NCBI GenBank assembly: GCA_029238315.1
Contig: JAQWGI010000036.1
Location: 310,001-374,000, forward strand
Direction: 5' to 3'
DNA from: Polaribacter sp.
Lineage (GTDB): Bacteria; Bacteroidota; Bacteroidia; Flavobacteriales; Flavobacteriaceae
Length of the DNA: 64,000 bases
In this document: positions 1 through 8,493 of the stretch, in pieces
How positions within the stretch are numbered: the stretch's first letter is position 1
Layout of the letters: each line of letters opens with the position of its first letter
Made by a program: the position numbers and the translations under genes
Notes under the pieces: model-generated
What the model was told of the DNA's origin: nothing
The model's input: the letters and a program-made list of their open reading frames with translations, nothing else
The model's database searches: none

Positions 1-2
1 TT

Positions 3-494
3 AAGGACATTAGCAAATTACAAAAATTAATGTTTGAAATATATCCTCCTGTTTATGCTCATTTATGGCCAGACGATGGAGAAATGTATTTAAAAAAAAT
101 ATATGCTGAAGAAAACATAAAAAAAGAGCTTAAAGAACAAAATTCTAACTATTATTTTATATTAAATAAAACTATTGAAGTAGGTATATTAAGAGTTTTA
201 ACAAATGAACCCATCGAAAAATTAAAAAAAGAGTACGCAATTAAATTACAACGTATTTACTTAAATCCTTCTATACAAAGAAAAGGCTTTGGAGAAAAAA
301 TTATAAGATGGATTGAGACAACTTTCTGTAAAAAAGAGCATTCATATCTATGGCTTGAAGCTATGGATAGTCAAGAAAAAGCGATTCAGTTTTACTCAAA
401 AATGGGATTTAAAGTAGCGGGTAGTTTTAAACTTGAGTCTGACTTAATGTTTGAGCGTTTCAGAGGAATGGTACGAATGATAAAACCTCTTTAA
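3..494 (+). CDS. GNAT family N-acetyltransferase (5' end outside window)
   Basis: Predicted acetyl-CoA-dependent N-acyltransferase; substrate unknown. The acetyl-CoA-binding segment (QRKGFGEK, about 83-90 counted from the Met at 30) is followed by the usual helix, and a C-terminal YSKMGFKVAG strand pair completes the GNAT fold. Although an ATG occurs at 30, the frame stays open to the window edge and the upstream codons read KDISKLQKL, which looks like the normal first helix of a GNAT protein. I therefore treat position 30 as an internal Met and the gene as truncated by the window. It points rightward into the LTA-synthase-like gene, which has its own promoter. Family assignment is firm; substrate is not predictable. 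Confidence 0.85.
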   Translation, partial: KDISKLQKLMFEIYPPVYAHLWPDDGEMYLKKIYAEENIKKELKEQNSNYYFILNKTIEVGILRVLTNEPIEKLKKEYAIKLQRIYLNPSIQRKGFGEKIIRWIETTFCKKEHSYLWLEAMDSQEKAIQFYSKMGFKVAGSFKLESDLMFERFRGMVRMIKPL

Positions 495-526
495 AACGCT
501 TACTGTTTTTATCAGGTAAAAATCAA

Positions 527-534
527 TACCTTTG
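527..534 (+). promoter_or_regulatory. Bacteroidetes -7 box upstream of LTA-synthase-like gene
   Basis: TACCTTTG matches the Bacteroidetes consensus TAnnTTTG and lies 18 nt before the ATG at 553. It overlaps a TTG that would otherwise be a possible upstream start, which argues for the ATG as the real start. The -33 region is only weakly T-rich. Confidence 0.6.
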
Positions 535-552
535 TTTTTTTTAAAAATTAAG

Positions 553-2556
553 ATGCAACAAAGAATACCAAATTATATAAAATACCTTTTTATAAACCTT
601 TTTTCAATTGCTATATATGCATTTTTATTTCGGTTAATTTTTTATTTCTTTTTTGCGCAATTAAACGGAGTTACTACTCCAGAAATTCAACAAGCTTTTG
701 GTTTAGGAATTCGTTTTGATATTAAGTTAGCAACCTTAATTGTTTTTCCAATTGCACTGATATTATTCATTATCAATCAACGCTTTTTTCGCCATAAAAT
801 TTACAAGAAAATAAGTGTCATTTATTTTACTGTAATGTATTTAATTCTTACACTTTTTTATGTATTTGATTTTGGGTATTACGATTATTTAAGCATACGT
901 TTAGATGCGGCTTCGTTACGTTTTTTAAGCAATTTAAAAATCTCTACACAAGTGTTGTTTGAAAGTTATCCTGTGTATAAAGGATTATTTGCTTTACTTA
1001 TTTTAGCGATTATTATTTATAAATTCAATGCGTTTTTATATAGAAAATTTAATACAGAAACCGCGCCAATTTCTAGAAAGAGAAAAGCATTTTTTATTGT
1101 GATACCTTTCTTTTTATTAGCATTCGGAATCTACAATAGTTTTTCACATTACCCATTGCGTTGGAGCGAAGCATTCTTTGCGAAAAATCAAGCTGTAAAT
1201 CAGTTTGCACTAAATCCTATATTATACTTCTACGATAGTTTTGCTTTTAGATCTGATGGTTATCACATTGAAAAAACAAAAAAATATTACCCATCTGTTG
1301 CTCAACAATTAAAACTTTCAAAAGACTCATTAAACTTTAAGAGAAATGTTTTAAAAAATGATGCTATTACTGCTAAACCAAATGTGGTCATTGTTATGTT
1401 AGAATCTTTAGGAGTTGCGCCAATGAGTTATTATGGAAACCCAATTAATACAACTCCAAAGATGGATAGTATTTTAAGAAACAGCACCAACTTTACCAAT
1501 TTTTATGTGCACAAAGCAGGAACTGCTGCGAGTGTTTTTGCAAGTATTACGGGTTTGCCAGATGTAGACAATGTAGAAACAGCTTCTCGAAATCCGATGG
1601 TGATTGACCAACGAATTATTTTTGATCAGTTTAATGGTTATGAAAAATTATATTTTTTAGGTGGAAGTGCAAATTGGGCAAATATTCGTGGAATTTTCCA
1701 GTCGAATATCAACGATTTAAAAATCTTTGAAGAAGGAAGTTATCAAGATGAAAACCGTGCTGATGTTTGGGGAATTGATGATTACGAATTGTTTAAAGAA
1801 TCTGACAAAGAATTACAAAAGCTACACAAAAAGAACAAACCATTTATTGCGTATATTCAAACAGCAACGAATCATATGCCGTTTACGGTACCTGATAAAA
1901 AAGAAAATTATCGTCCTTTAAAAGAAGACGACATCAGCAAAGAATTGTTAGCAAAATCTGGATTTAAATCGGTTGCGCAAATCAATGCATTGCGTTATTT
2001 AGATTTTAATATAGATGTATTTTTAAAACGTGCAATAGAAGCAGGATATTATGACAATACTGTTTTCGTTTTTTTTGGAGATCATAATACAGCGATGAAT
2101 CCTGTTTCATTTTTAGAAAAAGATGAATCAGCTTTAGGAACCGTTGTACATCACGTTCCGTTTTTTGTACATGCGCCTAAATTCACAGACTCTAAAGTGA
2201 TTTCTAAGTTTACAAATTTGGTAGATGTTGTACCGACTGCTGCCAGCTTGGCAAACATTAATTACTCAAATTACACGCTAGGTTCTAATGCGTTAGATTC
2301 TATAAACGGAACTGATTTTGCTTTTTTATATCAAAAAATAAATGGTGAGCCCGCAATTGGCTTATTACAAAACAATTTTTATTATACATTAACAACCGTT
2401 ACAAATACTACAAACTTGTATGATTTTAATGGAACTGATTTAACGGACATAAAAAAAGACCATCCCAATGTTACAAAACAAATGGATAGTCTTCTAAGAG
2501 GGTATTACAATGCTACAAAATACTTGTATTATAACAACAAGAAAAAGAAGCAGTAA
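553..2556 (+). CDS. LTA synthase family sulfatase (membrane phosphotransferase)
   Basis: Inner-membrane protein of 667 aa with about five N-terminal transmembrane helices (roughly residues 10-210) and a large periplasmic sulfatase/alkaline-phosphatase-fold domain from about 275. Metal- and catalysis-type segments are visible: VIVMLESLG near 280, the nucleophile region KAGTAASVF near 321 (Thr in LTA synthases), ATNHMPF near 436 and FFGDHNTAM near 510. In Gram-negatives this family transfers phosphoglycerol or phosphoethanolamine groups to glycans or lipids; since Bacteroidetes lack lipoteichoic acid, the acceptor is unknown. The ATG at 553 was preferred to the TTG at 532 because the latter lies inside the promoter box. 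It is monocistronic and convergent with the PAP2 gene. Confidence 0.85.
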   Translation: MQQRIPNYIKYLFINLFSIAIYAFLFRLIFYFFFAQLNGVTTPEIQQAFGLGIRFDIKLATLIVFPIALILFIINQRFFRHKIYKKISVIYFTVMYLILTLFYVFDFGYYDYLSIRLDAASLRFLSNLKISTQVLFESYPVYKGLFALLILAIIIYKFNAFLYRKFNTETAPISRKRKAFFIVIPFFLLAFGIYNSFSHYPLRWSEAFFAKNQAVNQFALNPILYFYDSFAFRSDGYHIEKTKKYYPSVAQQLKLSKDSLNFKRNVLKNDAITAKPNVVIVMLESLGVAPMSYYGNPINTTPKMDSILRNSTNFTNFYVHKAGTAASVFASITGLPDVDNVETASRNPMVIDQRIIFDQFNGYEKLYFLGGSANWANIRGIFQSNINDLKIFEEGSYQDENRADVWGIDDYELFKESDKELQKLHKKNKPFIAYIQTATNHMPFTVPDKKENYRPLKEDDISKELLAKSGFKSVAQINALRYLDFNIDVFLKRAIEAGYYDNTVFVFFGDHNTAMNPVSFLEKDESALGTVVHHVPFFVHAPKFTDSKVISKFTNLVDVVPTAASLANINYSNYTLGSNALDSINGTDFAFLYQKINGEPAIGLLQNNFYYTLTTVTNTTNLYDFNGTDLTDIKKDHPNVTKQMDSLLRGYYNATKYLYYNNKKKKQ

Positions 2557-2589
2557 TTTTTATGTCATTCCGGATGAAATAACAGCTGA

Positions 2590-3156
2590 TTAGTATTCTT
2601 TAAAAAGTTTACTTGATAAAAAATGCTGTAACTTAAATGCAGAATATCCTATAATACTTCCTATAGTTGCTCCAGTTAAAATATCAATAGGAAAGTGAAC
2701 GCCTAAATACAATCTACTATACGCAAAGAGAATTGGAAATATAAATATAAATTTAATGTATTTATAACGGTCTCTAAATAACAAATATGAAAATACAGCA
2801 AACACCGTTGATGTTGTTGCATGACCAGAAGTAAAACTATAACTCTGTGGCCTAATTAATGTTCTTAAAACGCTATTGATAGTAGTATCATTATTTGGGC
2901 GTAAGCGTTCAAAAATTCCACGAATCATATTGGTAAACTGATCAGAAAAAGCGACAAGTAAGATTACAAAAAGAAAAAGAAAACCTCCTTTTTTCCAACC
3001 AAATTTTTTGAAGATTAAAAAAATAATCAACAAAAACAATGGCGCCCAATTCAGTTGATTTGTTATAAACAACCAAAACGGATCCCATTGTTCGCTTCCT
3101 AAACTATTTAAGTAGATTAGAAATTGTTTGTCTTTTTCTATTAAAATATCAAACAT
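2590..3156 (-). CDS. PAP2 family phosphatase
   Basis: Membrane phosphatase of the PAP2/undecaprenyl-pyrophosphatase superfamily, 188 aa, with several transmembrane helices. The three signature blocks are in order: ERLRPN (83-88), SFTSGHATTS (107-116; TSGH in place of the commoner PSGH) and SRLYLGVHFPID (147-158), supplying the phosphate-binding Arg and the two catalytic His. Likely substrates are undecaprenyl pyrophosphate or phosphatidic acid/lipid A phosphates; the sequence does not decide. It is the last gene of the leftward nrnA-gldI-PPIase run, only 3 nt after the cyclophilin/FKBP gene, so it is probably co-transcribed. Confidence 0.88.
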   Translation of the reverse strand: MFDILIEKDKQFLIYLNSLGSEQWDPFWLFITNQLNWAPLFLLIIFLIFKKFGWKKGGFLFLFVILLVAFSDQFTNMIRGIFERLRPNNDTTINSVLRTLIRPQSYSFTSGHATTSTVFAVFSYLLFRDRYKYIKFIFIFPILFAYSRLYLGVHFPIDILTGATIGSIIGYSAFKLQHFLSSKLFKEY

Positions 3157-3159
3157 TTA

Positions 3160-4200
3160 CTACTTACCTACTTTTAAAATTTCTAACTCAAAAACCAAAT
3201 CAGATTTTGCAGGAAAAGGCCCATAAGGTGCTTCTCCGTATCCTAAATTATATGGAATAAACAAACGTACTTTTCCGCCTTCTCTCATATTTACAATAGC
3301 TTCATTGACTCCTTTAATCATTGGTTGCTCGCTTAACGTAAATGTAAATGGGTTTCCACCAAATGTAGACTGTATAGACTTTCCGTTTGCCAATAACATA
3401 TGATAGTGCATTGTTGTTGGTTTTGTTGCAGAAAACTTTTTTCCTTTTCCTTCTTTAAGCGTTAAAACTTTTAAACCAGATAAGGTTTTTACAGCCTTAT
3501 CAATACCTTGTTCTTTTTGATAAATTACCGCTGCTTTTTGGGCTTCTTCAAACCTTTTTTGCTTTTCAATTTGAGATTTTTCTACTTCTTCTGTAAAAAC
3601 TTTTGCAGCATCAAAAGAATTGGCTTTTGTACCAACTCTAATAATAGTTACATGTTTAATGGTATCTTTTGCCTCAATTAAATTTACAATATCTTGACCT
3701 GTATTTACTTTTCCAAAAATAGAATGAATACCATCTAACCAAGGTGTTTCTTTATGTGTAATAAAAAATTGACTTCCGTTAGATCCTGGTCCTCCATTTG
3801 CCATTGACAATACACCTGCTGCATCATGTCTATATTTTAAATTCCCTAAAGAATCTTTTGGAAACTCATCTTCAAAAACATAACCTGGACCTCCACTTCC
3901 GTTTGCTGCTGGGTCGCCACCTTGAATCATAAAATCTTTTAAAACTCTATGAAAAGAGAGTCCGTCATAATATTCTTTTCCTTTTAAAGAATCTGAAACT
4001 TTAGGGTTATCTCCTTCTGCTAAAGACACAAAGTTAGCAACAGTCAATGGAACATCTTCTTGATACAACTCAAGTAAAATATCTCCTCTATTTGTTTCAA
4101 TATCTGCATACAAACCATCTTTTAATGCTGGGTATTTTGCCGGTTTACAAGAAGCTACAAGTAAAATTGCAGCCACAAAAAATAATTTAAAAAATTTCAT
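3160..4200 (-). CDS. Two-domain peptidyl-prolyl isomerase lipoprotein (cyclophilin + FKBP)
   Basis: A 346-aa lipoprotein: signal peptide ending in the lipobox VASC (Cys18), a cyclophilin domain at about 30-195 (FHRVLKDFMIQGGDP, GSNGSQFFIT) and an FKBP-type domain at about 245-345 (GYGEAPYGPFP). Both folds catalyse cis/trans prolyl isomerisation, presumably during folding of exported proteins in the periplasm or on the outer membrane. A charged helical linker (about 205-235) joins them. It follows a second FKBP lipoprotein (19-nt gap) and gldI, so three prolyl isomerases are made from one operon. The fused architecture is clear from the sequence; clients are unknown. Confidence 0.93.
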   Translation of the reverse strand: MKFFKLFFVAAILLVASCKPAKYPALKDGLYADIETNRGDILLELYQEDVPLTVANFVSLAEGDNPKVSDSLKGKEYYDGLSFHRVLKDFMIQGGDPAANGSGGPGYVFEDEFPKDSLGNLKYRHDAAGVLSMANGGPGSNGSQFFITHKETPWLDGIHSIFGKVNTGQDIVNLIEAKDTIKHVTIIRVGTKANSFDAAKVFTEEVEKSQIEKQKRFEEAQKAAVIYQKEQGIDKAVKTLSGLKVLTLKEGKGKKFSATKPTTMHYHMLLANGKSIQSTFGGNPFTFTLSEQPMIKGVNEAIVNMREGGKVRLFIPYNLGYGEAPYGPFPAKSDLVFELEILKVGK

Positions 4201-4219
4201 AATGTGTATTTATTGTTAG

Positions 4220-4942
4220 TTATTTTTTTACGATTTCTATCAGTTCAATTTCAAAGACCAACGCAGAAAAAGGTTGAATTAATTTGCTTTTATAGGTTGC
4301 ACCATAAGCTAGTTCTTGAGGAATAAAAAAACGATACTTAGCACCTTCTTTCATTAATTGCAAACCCTCAGACCAACCCTTTATTACAGCATTTACTTTT
4401 TGCAGTGAAGGGTGATCTTGTTTTTTAGAGCTTTCAAAAACAGTTCCATTAATTAATTTTCCAGTGTAGTGTACTTTTACTGTTGATGCTAAATTTGGTT
4501 TTGCCCCATTTCCTTCTTTTAAAACCTCATATTGTAAACCACTTTTTGTGGCAACAATTCCCTTTTGCTTTTTATTATATGCTAAAAACTCAACTCCTAG
4601 CCTTCTCGTTTCTGCAAATTGTTTTTTAACTTTCTCACTAGATTGTTGTTGTAATCTATTAATTTCATCTATTTTTCTTTGCTGAACATATGCATTAATA
4701 ATGCTTAAATCTGCTTTTTTTAATAACAATCCAGAAGAATCAACGGCATTCAGATACCCTTGTATAAACAAATCTGTATCTATTTTACCAAAACTAATTT
4801 TAAATTTATCAGCTAAATCAACACCTAATGCATAACTAACTGAATCAATTTTAGTTTCTAATGTTTTTTCTGCGTATTGTTTTTTACAAGCAACTACTGA
4901 TAAAAACACAAATGCAAGTATGAATAATTTAAAAGTTTTCAT
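4220..4942 (-). CDS. FKBP-type peptidyl-prolyl isomerase lipoprotein
   Basis: Lipoprotein of 240 aa with lipobox VVAC (Cys19). Residues about 30-115 form a helical FKBP_N-type dimerisation segment (DSVSYALGVDLADKF) and about 145-240 an FKBP_C domain (VHYTGKLINGTVFESS, GWSEGLQLM, ELAYGATY). This is the Mip/FkpA layout, a periplasmic chaperone-isomerase that assists folding of outer-membrane or exported proteins. The start lies 3 nt after the gldI stop and the stop 19 nt before the next isomerase gene, indicating one transcript. The function class is secure; a specific role in gliding or type IX secretion is only suggested by the gldI neighbourhood. Confidence 0.92.
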   Translation of the reverse strand: MKTFKLFILAFVFLSVVACKKQYAEKTLETKIDSVSYALGVDLADKFKISFGKIDTDLFIQGYLNAVDSSGLLLKKADLSIINAYVQQRKIDEINRLQQQSSEKVKKQFAETRRLGVEFLAYNKKQKGIVATKSGLQYEVLKEGNGAKPNLASTVKVHYTGKLINGTVFESSKKQDHPSLQKVNAVIKGWSEGLQLMKEGAKYRFFIPQELAYGATYKSKLIQPFSALVFEIELIEIVKK

Positions 4943-4945
4943 TCT

Positions 4946-5482
4946 TTATTTTTGTTTGATTGAAATTAATGTAACTGTACTTTTAATTGTTTGATTAACG
5001 CCTATTTTATTTTGATCACCAATTAAACCAAAAGCTCTGTATGATGGTATCACAAATGTAATGGTTTCTCCAGGTTTCATCAACTTAATACCATCTTGCA
5101 ACCCTGTAATTAAGTCTTCTTTATCTACCACATATTTTTTTATTCCTAAGGCTTCTTTTGAATAAAAAACAGTTCCGTTTAGATCGGTAATGTTATAAGA
5201 TATCTCAACTTCATCACCTTTCTTAGGTGTGTCTACTTCTAATTGATTTTGAGTAATATATGTGTACCAAAATCCGTTTGAGGCAACTTTGTAATCTGTT
5301 AATGAATCTTGTGCTATATAGTTACTAATCGCAGCATTTTCTAACGCAACTAACTTCTTTTTTTGATCTAAAGTTTCAGACAATAGTGTTGCTGTTCTTT
5401 GTGTTACAGGCCTTCTTGCTTCTTTTTCTTTACAAGAAAAAAAGATTAAAAAACTCAACAATAAAAAAATGTTACGCTTCAT
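4946..5482 (-). CDS. gldI: Gliding-motility-associated peptidyl-prolyl isomerase GldI
   Basis: Lipoprotein of 178 aa with Cys17 in a short lipobox (FFSC) and a C-terminal FKBP domain (about 85-178; GDEVEISYNITDLNGTVFYS, ITGLQDGIKLMKPGE). Size, lipoprotein signal and the KLVALENAAISNYI spacer match GldI, required for gliding in Flavobacterium johnsoniae and thought to fold gliding/T9SS components. A longer frame reaches 5536, but the Met at 5480-5482 gives a proper signal peptide, so I start there. This start codon lies inside the last codons of nrnA (11-nt overlap), so the two are probably translationally coupled. Whether this strain actually glides cannot be told from here. Confidence 0.88.
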   Translation of the reverse strand: MKRNIFLLLSFLIFFSCKEKEARRPVTQRTATLLSETLDQKKKLVALENAAISNYIAQDSLTDYKVASNGFWYTYITQNQLEVDTPKKGDEVEISYNITDLNGTVFYSKEALGIKKYVVDKEDLITGLQDGIKLMKPGETITFVIPSYRAFGLIGDQNKIGVNQTIKSTVTLISIKQK

Positions 5483-6506
5483 AAGAGTTCTGTAAATCAT
5501 TTTTATAATTTGGTAGTAAAGAAGTGAAATAGGCAATAGTTTCTTTTAAGGATAAGTCTGATTTTCCTCCAGCGGCATTATCGTGTCCTCCGCCATTAAA
5601 ATGGTTTCTAGAAAATTGATTTACAGAAAAATCTCCTTTAGAACGAAGAGAAATTTTAATAATCTCCTGCTCTTCATCTTCAATAAAAATGGCTGCAAAA
5701 ACAATATCATTTAAAGAAAGTGCATAATTTACAACACCTTCTGTATCTCCTTTTTTATAATTGTATTTCTTTTTCTCTGCTTCTGAAAGCGTTATAAAAG
5801 CAGTTTTATATTCTGGTAATATTTTTAAATTTGTTAATGCCTGTCCAAGTAACTGTAACCTACTGTATGAGTTAGCATCGTACACATTGCTATGAATTTT
5901 ATCATTTTGAGCACCTTTATCTATTAAATCCCCAACAATTCTGTGCGTTTCACTTGTTGTCGACCTAAACCTAAAAGAACCAGTATCTGTCATAATTCCT
6001 GTATATAAACAGGTTGCAATATCTTTTGTAATACTTTTTACATCATTTAACATCTCTAAAAAATGATATACCATTTGTGCTGTTGAACAAATCGAAGTAT
6101 CAGAATATAAATATTTTGCAATTGTATCTGGTTGTTGATGATGGTCTATCATTACAAAGTCATTTTTATACAACTCTAATGTTTTTGCCATATCATCTCC
6201 AACTCTATGCAACGCATTAAAATCTAACAGAAAAATAATATCAGAACTCTCGATCGCTCTTTTAGCTTGCTTGTTTTGTTTGTCAAATAAAATCACATCA
6301 GAATCACTACCAGGTAACCAACGTAAAAATTCTGGATACTCATTTGGAGCAACTACTTTGGCAGAATGTCCTTTATTATTAAAATATTGACACAAAGCTA
6401 ATGTTGATCCCATTGCATCTCCATCAGGATTTCTATGTGGCACGATTACAATGTTTTTTGAGGTTGATAAAAACGATTGTAATTGTTGTAATTGTCCTTT
6501 CTCCAT
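5472..6506 (-). CDS. nrnA: DHH/DHHA1 bifunctional oligoribonuclease/PAP phosphatase (NrnA type)
   Basis: Cytoplasmic Mn-dependent phosphoesterase of 344 aa. The N-terminal DHH domain has VPHRNPDGDAMGSTLAL (22-38) and VMIDHHQQPD (near 138-147); the C-terminal DHHA1 domain ends with the substrate-binding GGGHDNAAGG (near 304-313). NrnA degrades nano-RNAs and, in many bacteria, dephosphorylates 3'-phosphoadenosine 5'-phosphate. It heads the operon continuing into gldI and the other isomerases, and is divergent from the PhoD-like gene. A near-match -7 box (TATCTTCG on the minus strand around 6511-6520) lies just upstream. Linkage of DHH proteins to gldI is, as far as I recall, recurrent in flavobacteria. 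Confidence 0.88.
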   Translation of the reverse strand: MEKGQLQQLQSFLSTSKNIVIVPHRNPDGDAMGSTLALCQYFNNKGHSAKVVAPNEYPEFLRWLPGSDSDVILFDKQNKQAKRAIESSDIIFLLDFNALHRVGDDMAKTLELYKNDFVMIDHHQQPDTIAKYLYSDTSICSTAQMVYHFLEMLNDVKSITKDIATCLYTGIMTDTGSFRFRSTTSETHRIVGDLIDKGAQNDKIHSNVYDANSYSRLQLLGQALTNLKILPEYKTAFITLSEAEKKKYNYKKGDTEGVVNYALSLNDIVFAAIFIEDEEQEIIKISLRSKGDFSVNQFSRNHFNGGGHDNAAGGKSDLSLKETIAYFTSLLPNYKNDLQNSYEA

Positions 6507-6528
6507 AAGTTGCGAAGATACAATTTAA

Positions 6529-6542
6529 TAGCAAATTTGCTA
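6529..6542. promoter_or_regulatory. 14-bp perfect palindrome between divergent genes
   Basis: TAGCAAATTTGCTA is a perfect dyad in the 79-nt gap between nrnA (leftward) and the PhoD-like gene (rightward), 13 nt before the rightward -7 box and overlapping where its -33 element should sit. Position and symmetry fit an operator, but the cognate regulator is unknown. Confidence 0.35.
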
Positions 6543-6555
6543 ATCAAATTAATCT

Positions 6556-6563
6556 TACATTTG
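6556..6563 (+). promoter_or_regulatory. -7 box of the PhoD-like gene
   Basis: TACATTTG matches TAnnTTTG and lies 22 nt before the ATG at 6586. A TTTG at 6536-6539 could be the -33 element, 16 nt away, slightly short; it lies inside the palindrome at 6529-6542. Confidence 0.55.
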
Positions 6564-6585
6564 TGTTAAATTCAATTTATTAGAG

Positions 6586-7587
6586 ATGAAAAAAATTACG
6601 CTTATATTCATAACTTTTACCTTTTTTAGCTGCAATACTAAAAATGAAGAATTTATCATTTCATTTGGGTCTTGCAACAAACAATATGTGCCAAATGTAC
6701 TCTGGGATGAAATATCAAAAAACAATCCTAAAGTTTGGATTTGGGGAGGCGACAATGTCTATTCAGACACAGATAGTATGCCCAAACTAAGAGCAGATTA
6801 TCAAAAACAATGGAAACAAAAAGGCTATAAAGAATTTATAAATTCTGTAGATGTTTTAGCTACTTGGGATGATCATGATTATGGATTAAATGATGGCGGG
6901 GTCGAATTTCATAAAAAGAAAGAGAGTCAGCAAGAGTTTCTAGATTTTTTAAAAGTTGCTAAAGATGATATTAGAAGAAAACAAGAAGGTGTTTATCATT
7001 CAAAAATATATAAAACAGCAGAAGGAAGCGTTAAGGTGATTGTTTTAGATACCCGCTATTTTAGAAGTAATTTAACTGTTGCTGCTGATAAAACCAAAAG
7101 ATACCAACCTAATAAATATGGAGAAGGAACTGTTTTAGGCTCAAAGCAATGGCAATGGTTTGAAAAAGAGTTATCAAACTCAAATGCAAATTTTAATATC
7201 ATTGTAAGTAGTATTCAATTACTTTCTTATAAACACGGATTTGAAAGTTGGGGTAATTTTCCGCATGAAGTGGATAAAATAAAAAACCTAATTAAAGTAT
7301 CAAAAGCAAAAGGTGTTTTAATGCTTTCTGGAGACAGACATATTTCTGAGTTTTCTGGCACACAAATTAAGGGGTTAAATTTTCCATTAGTAGATTTCAC
7401 CTCGAGTGGCTTGACTCATGCATATACTGGCTTTAAAGGAGAAGAGAATCCTAACAGAATTGGAGAGGTAATCGCTGATATAAGTTTTGGCATTTTAAAA
7501 CTCGATTTTAAAAACAATAAAATTACCATGCAAATGCGAGGCAAAAGCAATGTTTTACAACAAGAAATTATTCAAAGTTATAATTAA
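6586..7587 (+). CDS. PhoD-like metallophosphatase lipoprotein
   Basis: Lipoprotein of 333 aa (lipobox FFSC, Cys16) with the calcineurin-like/PhoD core: SFGSCNKQY near 25, a metal-binding GGDNVYSDTD near 50, TWDDHDYGLNDGG near 94 and SGDRHISEFSG near 247. PhoD-type enzymes are periplasmic or surface phosphodiesterases/alkaline phosphatases using Fe and Ca; the natural substrate here is unknown. It lacks the long N-terminal extension of Bacillus PhoD, as is usual in Bacteroidetes lipoprotein members. It has its own -7 box and is followed by ndk with an independent promoter, so it is probably monocistronic. Confidence 0.85.
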   Translation: MKKITLIFITFTFFSCNTKNEEFIISFGSCNKQYVPNVLWDEISKNNPKVWIWGGDNVYSDTDSMPKLRADYQKQWKQKGYKEFINSVDVLATWDDHDYGLNDGGVEFHKKKESQQEFLDFLKVAKDDIRRKQEGVYHSKIYKTAEGSVKVIVLDTRYFRSNLTVAADKTKRYQPNKYGEGTVLGSKQWQWFEKELSNSNANFNIIVSSIQLLSYKHGFESWGNFPHEVDKIKNLIKVSKAKGVLMLSGDRHISEFSGTQIKGLNFPLVDFTSSGLTHAYTGFKGEENPNRIGEVIADISFGILKLDFKNNKITMQMRGKSNVLQQEIIQSYN

Positions 7588-7588
7588 C

Positions 7589-7618
7589 TTGTATTTAACA
7601 GATAAAAGAGTATTTTTG
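7589..7618 (+). promoter_or_regulatory. ndk promoter (TTG-N19-TATTTTTG)
   Basis: A -33 type TTG at 7589-7591 and the -7 box TATTTTTG at 7611-7618 are separated by 19 nt, the canonical Bacteroidetes layout; 21 nt separate the box from the ndk ATG. Confidence 0.75.
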
Positions 7619-7639
7619 CACAAAATTTAAAGGTTAGAA

Positions 7640-8059
7640 ATGGCAACAAATAGAACATTTACAATGATTAAGCCTGATGGTGTTGAAAACGGACACATTG
7701 GAGCAATCTTAGAAAAAATTAACGCAGCAGGATTTAGAATAGTTGCATTGAAATTAACTCAAATGACCAAGGCAGATGCTGAATCATTTTACGCTGTACA
7801 TAACGAGCGTCCATTTTTTGGAGAGTTAGTAGAATTTATGACTCGCGGGCCAATTGTTTCTGCGATCTTAGAAAAAGACAATGCAGTTGAAGATTTTAGA
7901 GCTTTAATCGGTGCTACAAATCCGGCAGAAGCCGCTGAAGGAACAATCAGAAAATTATATGCAACTTCTATTGGAGAAAATGCAGTACATGGATCTGATT
8001 CAGATGAAAACGCTGCTATTGAAGGAGCTTTTCACTTTTCAGGAAGAGAAATGTTTTAA
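7640..8059 (+). CDS. ndk: Nucleoside diphosphate kinase
   Basis: Cytoplasmic enzyme of 139 aa that transfers the gamma-phosphate from ATP to NDPs through a phospho-histidine. The family motifs are present: [14 protein letters not shown] at the N-terminus (Lys of the phosphate site), [14 protein letters not shown], and the active-site block [12 protein letters not shown] near 117-128 with the catalytic His. Length is typical for bacterial NDK. It has a strong independent promoter upstream and a perfect-palindrome terminator downstream, so it is a single-gene transcription unit. I see no anomaly. Confidence 0.97.
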   Translation: MATNRTFTMIKPDGVENGHIGAILEKINAAGFRIVALKLTQMTKADAESFYAVHNERPFFGELVEFMTRGPIVSAILEKDNAVEDFRALIGATNPAEAAEGTIRKLYATSIGENAVHGSDSDENAAIEGAFHFSGREMF

Positions 8060-8090
8060 GGATAAAAACCTAATAAACGCTTAACTAATT

Positions 8091-8120
8091 AAACTCGATG
8101 CAATTGCATCGAGTTTTTTT
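8091..8120 (+). terminator. Rho-independent terminator of ndk
   Basis: A 26-nt perfect palindrome (arms AAACTCGATGCAA / TTGCATCGAGTTT, 8091-8116) is followed by a T run to 8120. It lies between convergent genes and could serve the DUF721 gene weakly from the other side. Confidence 0.85.
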
Positions 8121-8134
8121 ATGATTTCTGTTTT

Positions 8135-8431
8135 TTAAACCAACAGAACTTTTGAAATCAATTGCTCTCCCATTTCCTCATTCATCATTTTTACAATTTT
8201 GTCTTTCCCGTAACTTAATTCTTCACGTAAAACAGAAGATGACAATGAAACCACTAAGGTTTTATTTTGCAACTGCACTTTATCCGTGTAAGAAGCAACA
8301 CCTTGTCCCATTAATTTTGACCAAACTTCTTCAATCTTTAGTTTTTGCATTCCTTTAGAAAGGTTGTTCTCTTTGATAAAAGACCCCATTAAGTCTTTTA
8401 CTGAAAAAGCATCGTTTTCTCTTTTTGCCAT
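8135..8431 (-). CDS. DUF721 (DciA-like) protein
   Basis: Small basic/acidic cytoplasmic protein of 98 aa in the DUF721 family, whose best-known member DciA loads the replicative helicase DnaB in bacteria lacking DnaC. Visible features are an N-terminal helix (FSVKDLMGSFIKENNLSKGM), then EEVWSKLMGQGVASYTDKVQLQNKTLVVSLSS-type alternating strands and ELSYGKDKIVKMMNEE near the end. It lies just downstream of recF on the same strand (112-nt gap containing a low-complexity repeat), a DNA-metabolism neighbourhood consistent with that role. Function is inferred from the family only. Confidence 0.8.
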   Translation of the reverse strand: MAKRENDAFSVKDLMGSFIKENNLSKGMQKLKIEEVWSKLMGQGVASYTDKVQLQNKTLVVSLSSSVLREELSYGKDKIVKMMNEEMGEQLISKVLLV

Positions 8432-8493
8432 TTATATAATAGGTTTTAGTAATTGAGGTTTAGGTGTTCGTTTTTTAGTGAAATAAATTTCCT

